A stretch of DNA of 18,838 bases from Actinomycetota bacterium (GTDB taxonomy: Bacteria; Actinomycetota; Acidimicrobiia; Acidimicrobiales; Ilumatobacteraceae). Under the pieces are notes generated by a model, which saw only the letters and a program-made list of their open reading frames with translations, did not search any database and was not told the origin of the DNA. Positions 6,993 through 15,114 of this stretch are shown in pieces. The stretch lies in assembly GCA_018882725.1 (NCBI GenBank), contig VERK01000017.1:1-18838 (forward strand). The letters run 5' to 3'. A program made the translations under genes and the position numbers. Positions within the stretch are counted from its first letter, which is position 1; each line of letters starts with the position of its first letter.

Positions 6993-8071
6993 CCGAGGCC
7001 CACTCCCACAACCAGCCGTCGGCCCCACGACCGCCCAAGCAGGAGCAGTTGCCGGCCACCGAGCAGATCGACGAGATCGCACCCGGAGTCCTTCGAACCC
7101 AGTTGCCCATCGACATGCCCGGACTCGGACACGTCAACATGTACGTGCTCGAGGATGACCGCGGCGTCACCGTGGTCGATCCGGGTCTCGCCACCCCCGC
7201 CAACTACAAGGCCATCACCCATCGCTTGGGCCTGGCCGGAGTTCCACTGAAGCGGGTGCATTCGATCGTGGTCACCCACAGTCACCCCGACCACTACGGC
7301 GGTGCGTACTGGCTCCAGAAAGAGACCGGGAGCGAGATCATCACCAGTGCGCGGTTCCGGATGTTCTGGGACCCGACCGAGGCACCCGACATCGACGTCG
7401 AAGACGCGGCCGACATTCCGGTGCAACGCCGTCCGTGGGACGCCACTCCGTGGGGTGGACCCGGATACGACATTCCGTGGCAGCGCAAGATGCGCTACGC
7501 GGTGGCGCGCCGAGTACCGGGCCTCATCAAGACGCCGAAGCCGACGGTTCGACTCGATGACAGCGAACACATCCGCTTCGCTCGCCGCGAATGGATCGCG
7601 CTGCATACGCCCGGCCACACCGACGATCACTTGTGCCTCTTCGACCCCGAGCACGGACTCATGCTCTGCGGCGACCACGTGCTTCCCACCATCACCCCGC
7701 ACATCAGCGGTCTCATCGGCACTCGCGATCCCCTCAAGAAGTTCTTCCAATCCCTCGACAAGGTGGCCGAATTCGGGTCGCAAGTCACCACCGCGCTACC
7801 CGCCCACGGCAATCCGTTCACCGATCTGGCCGGCCGAGCCCGGGCCATCAAAGAACACCACGAGGGACGACTCCAGAAGCTCCGTGACGCCGCTTCCGAA
7901 CTCGACCGCCCGGCCACGGTGATGGAGATGTCCACCCACCTGTTCTCGCCGCGTGCGCTGGGCGGCATGGCCGACAGCGAAACGTTCGCCCACCTCGAAC
8001 ACCTGCGAATCGCTGGCGAATTCGTCCGAATCGAACACACCGACCGGTTCGAGTACGCACTCGCCGATTGA
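6989..8071 (+). CDS. Metallo-beta-lactamase-fold hydrolase with C-terminal winged-helix-like region (LACTB2-like)
   Basis: A 360-aa di-metal hydrolase. The metal-binding motif THSHPDH gives His97, His99, Asp101 and His102; further ligands are His210 in TPGHT, Asp229 in CGDHV and His273 in PAHG. After about residue 280 a helical segment and a small domain (about 285-358) resemble the winged-helix tail (BLACT_WH) of LACTB2-type proteins. Human LACTB2 has this architecture and is an endoribonuclease, but related bacterial proteins include thioesterases and lactonases, so the substrate is open. The GTG at 6989 overlaps the orn stop by 4 bp (GTGA); the same frame is open upstream through orn, but only from 6989 does the sequence look like this family. 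The N-terminal 25 residues are Pro/Gln-rich and probably disordered. Confidence 0.88.
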   Translation: MTEAHSHNQPSAPRPPKQEQLPATEQIDEIAPGVLRTQLPIDMPGLGHVNMYVLEDDRGVTVVDPGLATPANYKAITHRLGLAGVPLKRVHSIVVTHSHPDHYGGAYWLQKETGSEIITSARFRMFWDPTEAPDIDVEDAADIPVQRRPWDATPWGGPGYDIPWQRKMRYAVARRVPGLIKTPKPTVRLDDSEHIRFARREWIALHTPGHTDDHLCLFDPEHGLMLCGDHVLPTITPHISGLIGTRDPLKKFFQSLDKVAEFGSQVTTALPAHGNPFTDLAGRARAIKEHHEGRLQKLRDAASELDRPATVMEMSTHLFSPRALGGMADSETFAHLEHLRIAGEFVRIEHTDRFEYALAD

Positions 8072-8075
8072 GTGG

Positions 8076-8081
8076 CACAAT
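8076..8081 (+). promoter_or_regulatory. Possible weak -10 box before the sulfatase gene
   Basis: CACAAT keeps the A2 and T6 positions of TANNNT but not the first T, and lies exactly 6 nt before the ATG at 8088. Together with the 16-bp gap after the previous stop and the absence of a ribosome binding site, this may be an internal leaderless promoter. The evidence is weaker than for the other boxes. Confidence 0.25.
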
Positions 8082-8087
8082 CGGGTC

Positions 8088-9575
8088 ATGACGTCGACGT
8101 CGACGCCCAACGTTCTCTTCATCACACTCGATCAGTTCCGAGGTGATGCCTTGTCGTGTGCCGGACACCCACTCGTACGCACACCCCACCTCGATGCATT
8201 GGCGGCCGAGGGAGTCCGTTTCGCCCGGCACTACACGCAATCCACGCCATGTGCGCCGGGCCGGGCTGGTTTGTACACCGGCATGTACCAGATGAACCAT
8301 CGTGTTGTCGCCAACGGCACGCCACTCGATTCACGCTTCGACAACGTCGCATTGCTCGCCCGTCGCGCCGGTCGACGACCGGTTCTGTTCGGCTACACCG
8401 ATCAAGCCGTCGATCCCCGCGTGACGACCGGTCCCGACGATCCGCGACTCCAGTCGTACGAAGGCATCCTGCCCGGATTCGAATGCATCGTCGATCTAGC
8501 CATACCGCATCAACCCTGGATCGACTTTCTGGCCCAACGCGGTGTCGATGTCTCGGCGGGATACGACGCCATGCTGCACAGCGAGAACGAGCGGACCGAA
8601 GAACTCTCGATGGCATCGTTCACCACCGACCGAGTCATCGACTGGATCGACTCCCATGGTGACGAGCCCTGGTTCGTGCATGCCAGTTATCTCCGACCGC
8701 ATCCGCCGTACTCGGCGCCGGGGCGATTCGCGTCGATGTACTCACCCGATGATTGCGGCGACCCCATCGCACCCGCCGATGATCGCCATCCGTTTCACGA
8801 CGTGCTGATGAACATCGACATCGTCAAGGTGCCCACCGATCCGATCGACATGCGAAACATTCGCGCGCAGTACTTCGGAATGATCTCTGCGGTCGATCAC
8901 GAAGTGGGCCGTTTGTGTGCCGCCCTGCGCGCCCGCGGACGCTGGGACGACACCGTGGTCGTCATTACATCCGATCACGGTGAGCAGCTGGGCGATCACG
9001 GATTACTCCAGAAGGTGGGCTGGTTCGAGGAGAGCCATCACATTCCGCTCATCTGGCGCGACCCGCGCCATCCGGGTGGACGCGTCGTCGACTCGTTCAC
9101 CGAGAGTGTCGACGTGATGCCCACGCTCGCACAGACCTGGGGCCTCGAGGTCCCGCTGCAGTGCGACGGCCTGCCACTCACACCGTTCATCGAAGGCACC
9201 GAACCCCCGTGGTGGCGCACCGCCGCCTCGTGGGAATTCGACTGGCGCTTCGCACTCATCGCGTGGGGTGAGTACCGGTGGCCCTGGGATCGACGACTCG
9301 AGAATCAACATCTCACAGTGCGCCGCTCGGCCGACACCGCGTACGTGCAGTTCGGCGACGGCTCGTGGCTGTGCTTCGACATCGCCGCCGATCCCACCTG
9401 GCGAACACCCATCACCGATCCGGCCCGTATTCTCGCCATGACCCAGGAGATGCTCGTGTGGCGCAGCACGCACAGCGATCGCACCCACACCGGTCTCCTC
9501 GTCGATGCCGGTGGGGTGGGGCGATGGCCCGACGGAATTCCGTGGCGTTCGGAGATGCCAAGATCGTCGGCATGA
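8088..9575 (+). CDS. Formylglycine-type sulfatase / phosphonate monoester hydrolase-like enzyme
   Basis: A 495-aa alkaline phosphatase superfamily hydrolase with the formylglycine signature CAPGRAGLYTG (Cys55). Metal ligands are probably Asp15 and Gln16 in LDQF, and Asp296/His297 in TSDHGEQLGDH; other active-site candidates are Asn76, Tyr103, His205 in LRPHPPY and Lys309. The LDQ opening, MNHRVVANGTPLD, FGYT...DPR, the SDHGEQLGDHGLLQK block and the tail VWRSTHSDRTHT closely recall phosphonate monoester hydrolases of Rhizobium and Burkholderia (recalled, not searched). Those enzymes are promiscuous towards phosphonate and sulfate monoesters. An active-site Thr of that group appears to be Asp105 here. 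There is no signal peptide, so it is cytoplasmic, and Cys55 needs a formylglycine-generating enzyme not found in the window. Its stop overlaps the GH3 start (ATGA). Confidence 0.87.
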   Translation: MTSTSTPNVLFITLDQFRGDALSCAGHPLVRTPHLDALAAEGVRFARHYTQSTPCAPGRAGLYTGMYQMNHRVVANGTPLDSRFDNVALLARRAGRRPVLFGYTDQAVDPRVTTGPDDPRLQSYEGILPGFECIVDLAIPHQPWIDFLAQRGVDVSAGYDAMLHSENERTEELSMASFTTDRVIDWIDSHGDEPWFVHASYLRPHPPYSAPGRFASMYSPDDCGDPIAPADDRHPFHDVLMNIDIVKVPTDPIDMRNIRAQYFGMISAVDHEVGRLCAALRARGRWDDTVVVITSDHGEQLGDHGLLQKVGWFEESHHIPLIWRDPRHPGGRVVDSFTESVDVMPTLAQTWGLEVPLQCDGLPLTPFIEGTEPPWWRTAASWEFDWRFALIAWGEYRWPWDRRLENQHLTVRRSADTAYVQFGDGSWLCFDIAADPTWRTPITDPARILAMTQEMLVWRSTHSDRTHTGLLVDAGGVGRWPDGIPWRSEMPRSSA

Positions 9576-12109
9576 GCCGAACCCCGAACGACATCGACCA
9601 CCTCATCGGGCAGATGACGCTCGACGAAAAGGCCAGGCTCACCTCGGGTGCGTCGCTCTGGTCGACCGTCGACATCGAGCGCGTCGGAATCCCGTCGATC
9701 GTCGTGACCGACGGACCGGCCGGCGCCCGCGGTCCGTTCACTCCGGGTCTGGGCAAGCAAAGCGCGTCGCTCTGCGTGCCGTGCGGATCGGCCCTCGGTG
9801 CAACGTTCGACGCCGAACTGCTCGAACGAATCGGCGCCGCCGTCGGACACCAGGCGCGATCGAAGACTGCTCGCGTGCTGCTCGCTCCCACCGTCAACCT
9901 GCATCGATCACCACTCGCCGGTCGGAACTTCGAGTGCTACTCGGAAGACCCGTTGCTGAGCGGCAAACTTGCCGCCGCCTACATCCGCGGAGTGCAATCG
10001 AACGGTGTGGCCACGACGGTGAAACACTTCGTCGGCAACGACGCCGAGTTCGAACGCATGACCATCGACAGCGTGATCGACGAAAGAACTCTGCGCGAGG
10101 TGTACCTCGTACCGTTCGAACACGCCGTCCGCGAAGGTGGCTCGCTCGGCATCATGACGTCATACAACCGACTCAACGGTCGATACAACGCCGAGAACCG
10201 TTGGTTGCTCCACGATCTGCTCCGCGGCGAATGGGGATTCGAAGGGTTCGTCATCACCGATTGGTACGCCGGATTCACCACCGAAGGAGCCGCCGAGGCC
10301 GGCCTCGATCTCGAGATGCCCGCACCCGCGCGCTACTACGGCAAACACCTCGTGGACGCGGTGAGAGACGGTCGGGTCGACGAATCACAGGTCGACCGCG
10401 CGGTCCGAACGCTACTCACCGTGTTCGACCGCCTGGGGGCACTCGATGACGAACCGGCCGAGCCCACGGCCATCGATCTCGACGAGCACCGAACACTGGT
10501 GCGCCGTGCGTCGGCTGCATCGATGGTTCTGCTGCGTAACGAGAAGATCGCGAACGACGCGCCACTTCTGCCACTCGATCCGCGATCGCTTCGCCGTCTG
10601 GCGGTCATCGGACCGAACGCCGCGCGGGCCCGCATCATGGGCGGCGGCTCGGCCGAGGTCATGCCGCATCCCCATCTCACGATCATCGAAGCGTTGCGAT
10701 CGCGATTCGCGGGCGTCGAGGTGAACCACGAACACGGCTGCTCGATCGATCGATCGACTCCCACCATCGCCGGCGACATGATCACGTCGCCGAACGGCGA
10801 ACAAGGATTCACGGTCACCATCGTCGACAAAGGTCGCGACGTCGCAACCATCCAACGTCCGGATGGACGTGTACTCGTGGTTGCGCGCCAAGAAGAAGGT
10901 GTGCCGATCTCGGGCTTCAGTTTCTCGGCCATCGGACATCTGCAGGTCGACGCCACCGCCGACTACACGATCTCGGTGTCCGAGACGAGCCCGTGTCGGC
11001 TCTTCCTCGACGACGAATGCATCATCGATGGAACCGAGTTGCCTCCCCCGGGTCATCGGTTCTTCGGGCTGTTCCGCGAGGAGATCGCCACGACCGTTCG
11101 TCTCACCAAGGGCCGCGTCCACGTACTCCGACTCGAATGCGACGCCGTGTCACGTCAGTGGGCGCACGGTGCTCAGATCGGCCTGGCTCGCGTCGACGAC
11201 ACCGACCCCATCGCGGCCGCCGTCGAGTTGGCTCGGTCATCCGATGTGGCCTTGGTGGTGGTCGGAACCAACAACGAGTGGGAAAGCGAAGGACACGATC
11301 GCGACACGCTCGACTTGCCCGGTCGTCAGGTCGAATTGATTCGCCGCGTGGCTGCTGCCAATCCGCGCACGGTCGTCCTCGTGAACACCGGCGCACCCAT
11401 CGACATGGAGTGGGTCGAGTCGGTGCCGGCCGTGATGCAGGTGTGGTTCGGTGGTCAGGAAATGGGGCCCGCCGTCGCCGACGTACTGAGCGGCGACGCC
11501 GAGCCCGGTGGTCGACTGCCCACCACCATCCCGGTGCGAATCGAACACACTCCGGCCTTCGGCAACTTTCCCGGTGAGCACCACCAGATCCGCTACGGCG
11601 AAGGCGTGTACATCGGGCATCGCTGGTACGACTCACGACACCTGCCGGTCGCATTCCCATTCGGATTCGGTCTCTCGTACACCACGTTCCGAGTCGGCGA
11701 GCCCGAACTCGATCGTTACGAGATGGCTGGTAGCGATTCCGTGACGTTACGAGTTCCCGTCACCAACACCGGTTCACGCGCCGGTTCGCACGTGGTGCAG
11801 GTCTACGTGGCTCCACCGAAGTCGGCGATCGCACGGCCGGTGCACGAACTGAAGACGTTCGCGAAGGTGCATCTTGCTCCAGGCGAGACACAGGTGGTCG
11901 AACTCCCCCTTGGTCCGCGCGCCTTCGCCCACTGGGATCCGGGCGATTCGTACGCGAACCCACTCCGGCCGCATCCGACCGGACTCAGTACCTCAGTGGA
12001 GATCGGACGGGCCGGCGACTGGAAGGTCGAGCCGGGTGTCTACGAGATTCGCGTCGCGTCGTCGTCACGGCACATCGACGCCACCGCGCTGCTCACCATC
12101 ACGAGTTGA
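9572..12109 (+). CDS. Glycoside hydrolase family 3 (beta-glucosidase-like) with PA14-like insert
   Basis: An 845-aa retaining glycosidase. The first domain (about 1-290) is a GH3 barrel with KHFVGN (Lys151/His152) and nucleophile Asp230 in FVITDWYAG. The second alpha/beta domain begins near 310 and is interrupted at about 400-540 by a beta-rich segment resembling a PA14 domain (note ADYTISVSETSPCRLFLDDE). The acid/base Glu is expected in NEWESEGHDR (Glu571 or Glu573). A fibronectin-III-like domain closes the protein (about 725-840; PVTNTGSRAGSHVVQVYV). The PA14-inserted layout is that of Kluyveromyces-type beta-glucosidase I. There is no signal peptide, so it is intracellular. The ATG at 9572 overlaps the sulfatase stop. 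Activity could be beta-glucosidase, beta-xylosidase or related; the sequence does not decide. Confidence 0.92.
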   Translation: MSRTPNDIDHLIGQMTLDEKARLTSGASLWSTVDIERVGIPSIVVTDGPAGARGPFTPGLGKQSASLCVPCGSALGATFDAELLERIGAAVGHQARSKTARVLLAPTVNLHRSPLAGRNFECYSEDPLLSGKLAAAYIRGVQSNGVATTVKHFVGNDAEFERMTIDSVIDERTLREVYLVPFEHAVREGGSLGIMTSYNRLNGRYNAENRWLLHDLLRGEWGFEGFVITDWYAGFTTEGAAEAGLDLEMPAPARYYGKHLVDAVRDGRVDESQVDRAVRTLLTVFDRLGALDDEPAEPTAIDLDEHRTLVRRASAASMVLLRNEKIANDAPLLPLDPRSLRRLAVIGPNAARARIMGGGSAEVMPHPHLTIIEALRSRFAGVEVNHEHGCSIDRSTPTIAGDMITSPNGEQGFTVTIVDKGRDVATIQRPDGRVLVVARQEEGVPISGFSFSAIGHLQVDATADYTISVSETSPCRLFLDDECIIDGTELPPPGHRFFGLFREEIATTVRLTKGRVHVLRLECDAVSRQWAHGAQIGLARVDDTDPIAAAVELARSSDVALVVVGTNNEWESEGHDRDTLDLPGRQVELIRRVAAANPRTVVLVNTGAPIDMEWVESVPAVMQVWFGGQEMGPAVADVLSGDAEPGGRLPTTIPVRIEHTPAFGNFPGEHHQIRYGEGVYIGHRWYDSRHLPVAFPFGFGLSYTTFRVGEPELDRYEMAGSDSVTLRVPVTNTGSRAGSHVVQVYVAPPKSAIARPVHELKTFAKVHLAPGETQVVELPLGPRAFAHWDPGDSYANPLRPHPTGLSTSVEIGRAGDWKVEPGVYEIRVASSSRHIDATALLTITS

Positions 12110-13447
12110 TCAACGAGCGATACGCAGCGTCCACACCGGAGTGTCGTCGGGTCGCACCGGCAGCACGATGGTGTCGCCGCGCCGTGTGACCGATCCACGC
12201 GAGTTCAGCAGACTCACGTCGCCGGATGGCAGTCCGCTGATCGTCACGGTCGCACTCGACGGACGGCCGCACACCATGGCGTACACCGCGCCATCAGATC
12301 CGGCGGTGAGGCGAACGGTTGCCCCTTCGTCGGTCGTGAGTGTCGACTGCTCGTACGGACGGCTGCCGTAGATGGCGGCTCCATTGGTCTCGAGCCACTG
12401 ACCCATTCCGATGATCCGTATCTGCTGAGCCCACGGAATGTAACCACCGGGCATGGCCCCGAAGTTGAGCAGCAGGTTTCCGCCGTCGGCCACGATGTTC
12501 ACGAGCATCAAGATGAGTTCGTCGGTGGCCATGTACGTGCTGTCGTCCTCGAACTGCATGTAACCGAAGCTCGTACCGATACCCCGACACACTTCGAACT
12601 TCTTGTTCGCATCCATCGGCCGGGTGGTGTACTCGGGTGTCGTGAAGTCGGTGTGATGACGACCCTGGATCACGCCGAGCATGTCGAAACGGTCGTTCAC
12701 CACACCGTCAGGATTGCCGTTGTAAAAGTCGGCGATGAGGGGATTGGCTCCGTCGGCAAACTTCGGGTAGCCGATGTCGTTCCAGAGAACATCGGGCTGG
12801 TAGCGCTGGATGAGTTCGCGCCAATGGGCGTCGGCGTACTCGAGGTACGCGTCGTCCTGCGGAATAGCAGCAAACAACGTGGCCCAACTCTTGATACCGA
12901 GACCCTGGAACGTCCAATCGATTCCGCCCGAGTAGTACACACCGAATCGCATACCGGCATCACGAGCAGCCGTCGCACACTCACCCACCAGGTCACGTTT
13001 CGACTGCCACTTCTCGCCGTGGTGTGGATTCGGAACATTGGACGGCCACAACAGCACGCCGTCATGGTGCTTGGTGACGAACACGCAGTACTTGGCGCCC
13101 GAACGCTTGAAGACGTCTCGCCAGTGTGACGAGTCCCAGTCCTGGGCCCGATTCAAGAAGGTGTCGACGAAGGTGGAGTAGTCGGGATTGCCGAGCACCT
13201 CACGGTGGTACTTCTCGGCTGGTGAGCCCGGAATGCTGATGGAGTTCCAATACCACTCGGCGTACGGGGTGTGGCTGAACGCCACCTCCTCACCCTCTTC
13301 GCGCGCGAGCGTGAACGGATCGCGGCCCATGGGCGCGAACGACGGCACCGAGCCGACCGTCCAGTGGGCGAACAACCCGAACTTCGCGTTGTCGTACCAA
13401 CGCGGCACGGAATGAGTACGTAATGACTCAAAGGTCGGTTCGAACAT
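12110..13447 (-). CDS. Glycoside hydrolase family 29 (alpha-L-fucosidase-like)
   Basis: A 445-aa enzyme of complete length. The barrel has KFGLFAHWTVGSVP (residues 22-35; His28), the paired histidines of TKHHDG (127/128) and the nucleophile Asp224 in PDVLWNDIGYP. Glu272 in FTTPEYTT is a reasonable acid/base candidate, but this residue varies in GH29. The last 90 residues form a beta-sandwich. No signal peptide is present, so it probably trims imported fucosides inside the cell. A ribosome binding site (AAGGGGG) lies 5 nt before the ATG at 13447 and a TAGTGT box lies 21 nt upstream, so it may have its own short-leader promoter besides read-through from mscS. Its stop directly abuts that of GH3, with which it converges. 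Confidence 0.93.
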   Translation of the reverse strand: MFEPTFESLRTHSVPRWYDNAKFGLFAHWTVGSVPSFAPMGRDPFTLAREEGEEVAFSHTPYAEWYWNSISIPGSPAEKYHREVLGNPDYSTFVDTFLNRAQDWDSSHWRDVFKRSGAKYCVFVTKHHDGVLLWPSNVPNPHHGEKWQSKRDLVGECATAARDAGMRFGVYYSGGIDWTFQGLGIKSWATLFAAIPQDDAYLEYADAHWRELIQRYQPDVLWNDIGYPKFADGANPLIADFYNGNPDGVVNDRFDMLGVIQGRHHTDFTTPEYTTRPMDANKKFEVCRGIGTSFGYMQFEDDSTYMATDELILMLVNIVADGGNLLLNFGAMPGGYIPWAQQIRIIGMGQWLETNGAAIYGSRPYEQSTLTTDEGATVRLTAGSDGAVYAMVCGRPSSATVTISGLPSGDVSLLNSRGSVTRRGDTIVLPVRPDDTPVWTLRIAR

Positions 13448-13452
13448 GACAT

Positions 13453-13459
13453 CCCCCTT
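13453..13459 (-). promoter_or_regulatory. Ribosome binding site of the GH29 gene
   Basis: Minus-strand AAGGGGG ends 5 nt before the ATG at 13447 and fixes this start. Confidence 0.6.
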
Positions 13460-13468
13460 CGTGCCCCG

Positions 13469-13474
13469 ACACTA
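13469..13474 (-). promoter_or_regulatory. Possible -10 box of the GH29 gene (short leader)
   Basis: Minus-strand TAGTGT fits TANNNT and lies 21 nt before the ATG, leaving room for a leader of about 14 nt that carries the ribosome binding site. The 54-bp gap after mscS is large compared with the other gaps in this gene run, which supports a separate promoter. No -35 element is evident. Confidence 0.35.
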
Positions 13475-13501
13475 ATCGGCCGAGCGCGTCACGGATTCAG
13501 G

Positions 13502-14395
13502 TCACGAATCCTGGGCGCTGAGTCGTTCTTCGGTGCGCCGTACGAGTGTTTCGCGTTCGGCGGGCGACAACGGTTTGGCTGTCTTCACCTTGATCTCCAA
13601 CTGATCGACACCTTCAGCCGGGGTGGCCAGGGCGACGTCGTCGACGAGGACGACCTCGGTGAGGTGCGGTGTGCCGGCCAGTTCCCGAATGGTGTCGGCG
13701 GCCCGTGATGCGGCCTCCCCGGGCGCGGTGTCAGCGGGAAGATGAATGGACAGACGGGTTTCGATCGGTTCCTGGCTCAGATTGCGCACGCGAGCCAACG
13801 CACCGTGCGGCAAGTGAACCGTGCTCACGCCGTCACGCAAGCGAGTGGACACCAGGCCGATGTGCTCGACGATGCCACGAACACCCGAAGGCAAACCGGC
13901 GTCGACCTCGATCTCGTCGCCGATGCCGTAGCGATCTTCGAGGAGAACCGACAGGCCGGTGAGGTAGTCGTTCACCTTGTGCTGACCGCCAATGGCCAGA
14001 CCCGCACCGATGAATCCGGCACTCGACAAGAAGAACGCCGCGTCGACGTCGAGGATGTGGAACACCGCGATCAAGACACCGATCCACACGACCACCGCGA
14101 AGAGGTGGTGAATCATGCGCGCGGCGGCGTCGGCCCGCTGCTGTCGGCGATTCTCGCCGACTTCACCCACCTCGAAGTCGTTGTAACGAGCCCGAGTGCG
14201 CCACCAACGCGACGGATGAGCGGCAGCTCGCATCGACAAGCGCCTGACCACCCGACGAACCACGAGATGGGTGACCCGGGTGAGAATCGCGGCACCCACG
14301 ATGATGATGGCCACCAGGAGTGGCTTCGAGAACGTGTCGGTAGCCGAGGTCTCGGCCGGGCTCGGGGTCAGGGTTCGCAGCCAGAAGAACGTCAT
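13502..14395 (-). CDS. Small-conductance mechanosensitive channel (MscS family)
   Basis: Inner-membrane channel that opens under membrane tension and protects against hypo-osmotic shock. It is 297 aa from the ATG at 14395, the size of a basic three-helix MscS. Hydrophobic helices lie at about residues 25-46, 95-117 and 119-137; the third, pore-lining helix is rich in Gly and Ala (SSAGFIGAGLAIGGQ). It is followed by the conserved DYLTGLSVLLEDRYGIGDEIEV segment and a cytoplasmic beta domain. The region between TM1 and TM2 (about 47-94) is very basic. A frame continues upstream to 14533 but overlaps the HAD gene and has no channel similarity. It starts 7 bp after the HAD stop, probably co-transcribed. 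Confidence 0.9.
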   Translation of the reverse strand: MTFFWLRTLTPSPAETSATDTFSKPLLVAIIIVGAAILTRVTHLVVRRVVRRLSMRAAAHPSRWWRTRARYNDFEVGEVGENRRQQRADAAARMIHHLFAVVVWIGVLIAVFHILDVDAAFFLSSAGFIGAGLAIGGQHKVNDYLTGLSVLLEDRYGIGDEIEVDAGLPSGVRGIVEHIGLVSTRLRDGVSTVHLPHGALARVRNLSQEPIETRLSIHLPADTAPGEAASRAADTIRELAGTPHLTEVVLVDDVALATPAEGVDQLEIKVKTAKPLSPAERETLVRRTEERLSAQDS

Positions 14396-14402
14396 GTCGT
14401 GT

Positions 14403-15107
14403 CTAGTCTGCCCGGATTCCGAGCCATCCGGGGACGTGCGTGATCGACTCGAGTTCGGCGAAGCGAGGTCCGGAGGGCAGAGTCTCCACTCGTTCGAGTT
14501 CCCAGAGGAACGGGTACGGCACGTGCACGGCATAGCCGCCCAGATCGAGCACGGGGAGCACGTCGCTGCGCACCGAGTTGCCGATCATGCAGAAACGCTG
14601 GGCCTCGACACCCTGCTCGGCGATGATACGGGCGTAGGTGTCGACGTCTTTCTCGAGCACGATCTCCACGTGATCGAAGTGGTGATCGAGTCCACTCGTA
14701 CCCACCTTGCGCGACTGGTGGATGAGATCACCCTTGGTCACCAGGATCACCCGGTAGTGCTCGCTGACCGTCGCGAGCACCTCCGACACGTGCGGCAGCA
14801 AGCGCACGGGGGCGAGTAGAAGGTCGCGAGCGACGTCGATGATCTGAGCGAACACCTTCGTCGGTACACGGTCCTGTCCGATGGTGACTGCCGCCTCGAC
14901 CATCGACAAACCGAACGCCTTCACGCCGTAGCCGTACACCGGAAGGTTGGATCTCTCCATCGCGGTGAGACCAGCCATCACGTCGACGCCCGGACTCGCG
15001 TACGGCGTCAGCAACTCGACGAATCGAGCCTCGGCGGCGTGGAACCCGTCTTCGCTGTGCCACAACGTGTCATCGGCATCGAACGCAACGACATCGACGG
15101 GCTTCAT
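14403..15107 (-). CDS. HAD-superfamily hydrolase (phosphatase-like)
   Basis: A 234-aa haloacid-dehalogenase-type hydrolase. Motif I is FDADDTLW (nucleophile Asp10, acid Asp12), motif II is VTKGD (Thr124), motif III Lys is probably Lys134 in QSRKVG, and motif IV is MIGNSVRSDVLP (Asp182). A helical cap of about 80 residues lies between motifs I and II (subclass I). The GNS-x-R-S-D form of motif IV and the following GGYAVHVPY segment define a sub-branch of predicted phosphatases; the substrate is not known to me. The ATG at 15107 opens directly on motif I and lies 7 bp after the stop of the HTH gene. Given the thiamine-binding-like neighbour, a phosphorylated cofactor precursor is one speculative substrate. 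Confidence 0.88.
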   Translation of the reverse strand: MKPVDVVAFDADDTLWHSEDGFHAAEARFVELLTPYASPGVDVMAGLTAMERSNLPVYGYGVKAFGLSMVEAAVTIGQDRVPTKVFAQIIDVARDLLLAPVRLLPHVSEVLATVSEHYRVILVTKGDLIHQSRKVGTSGLDHHFDHVEIVLEKDVDTYARIIAEQGVEAQRFCMIGNSVRSDVLPVLDLGGYAVHVPYPFLWELERVETLPSGPRFAELESITHVPGWLGIRAD

Positions 15108-15114
15108 TGTCGAC

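Noticed and set aside
10743..10757. CGAT tandem repeat (also 3278-3289)
   Set aside because: Only three units inside coding sequence, and CGATCG words are frequent in this GC-rich genome; no sign of a functional repeat.
10412..11122. Long minus-strand frame (236 codons) inside GH3
   Set aside because: Shadow of the GH3 gene; no motif, and GH3 is intact in its own frame. The same applies to the other long opposite-strand frames, for example 9003-9488, 12653-13129 and 17025-17849.
8088..13447. A fucoidan utilisation locus
   Set aside because: Sulfatase-type and fucosidase-type genes are present, but there are no signal peptides, transporters, fucose catabolism genes or endo-acting fucanases, and the sulfatase looks closer to phosphonate monoester hydrolases.
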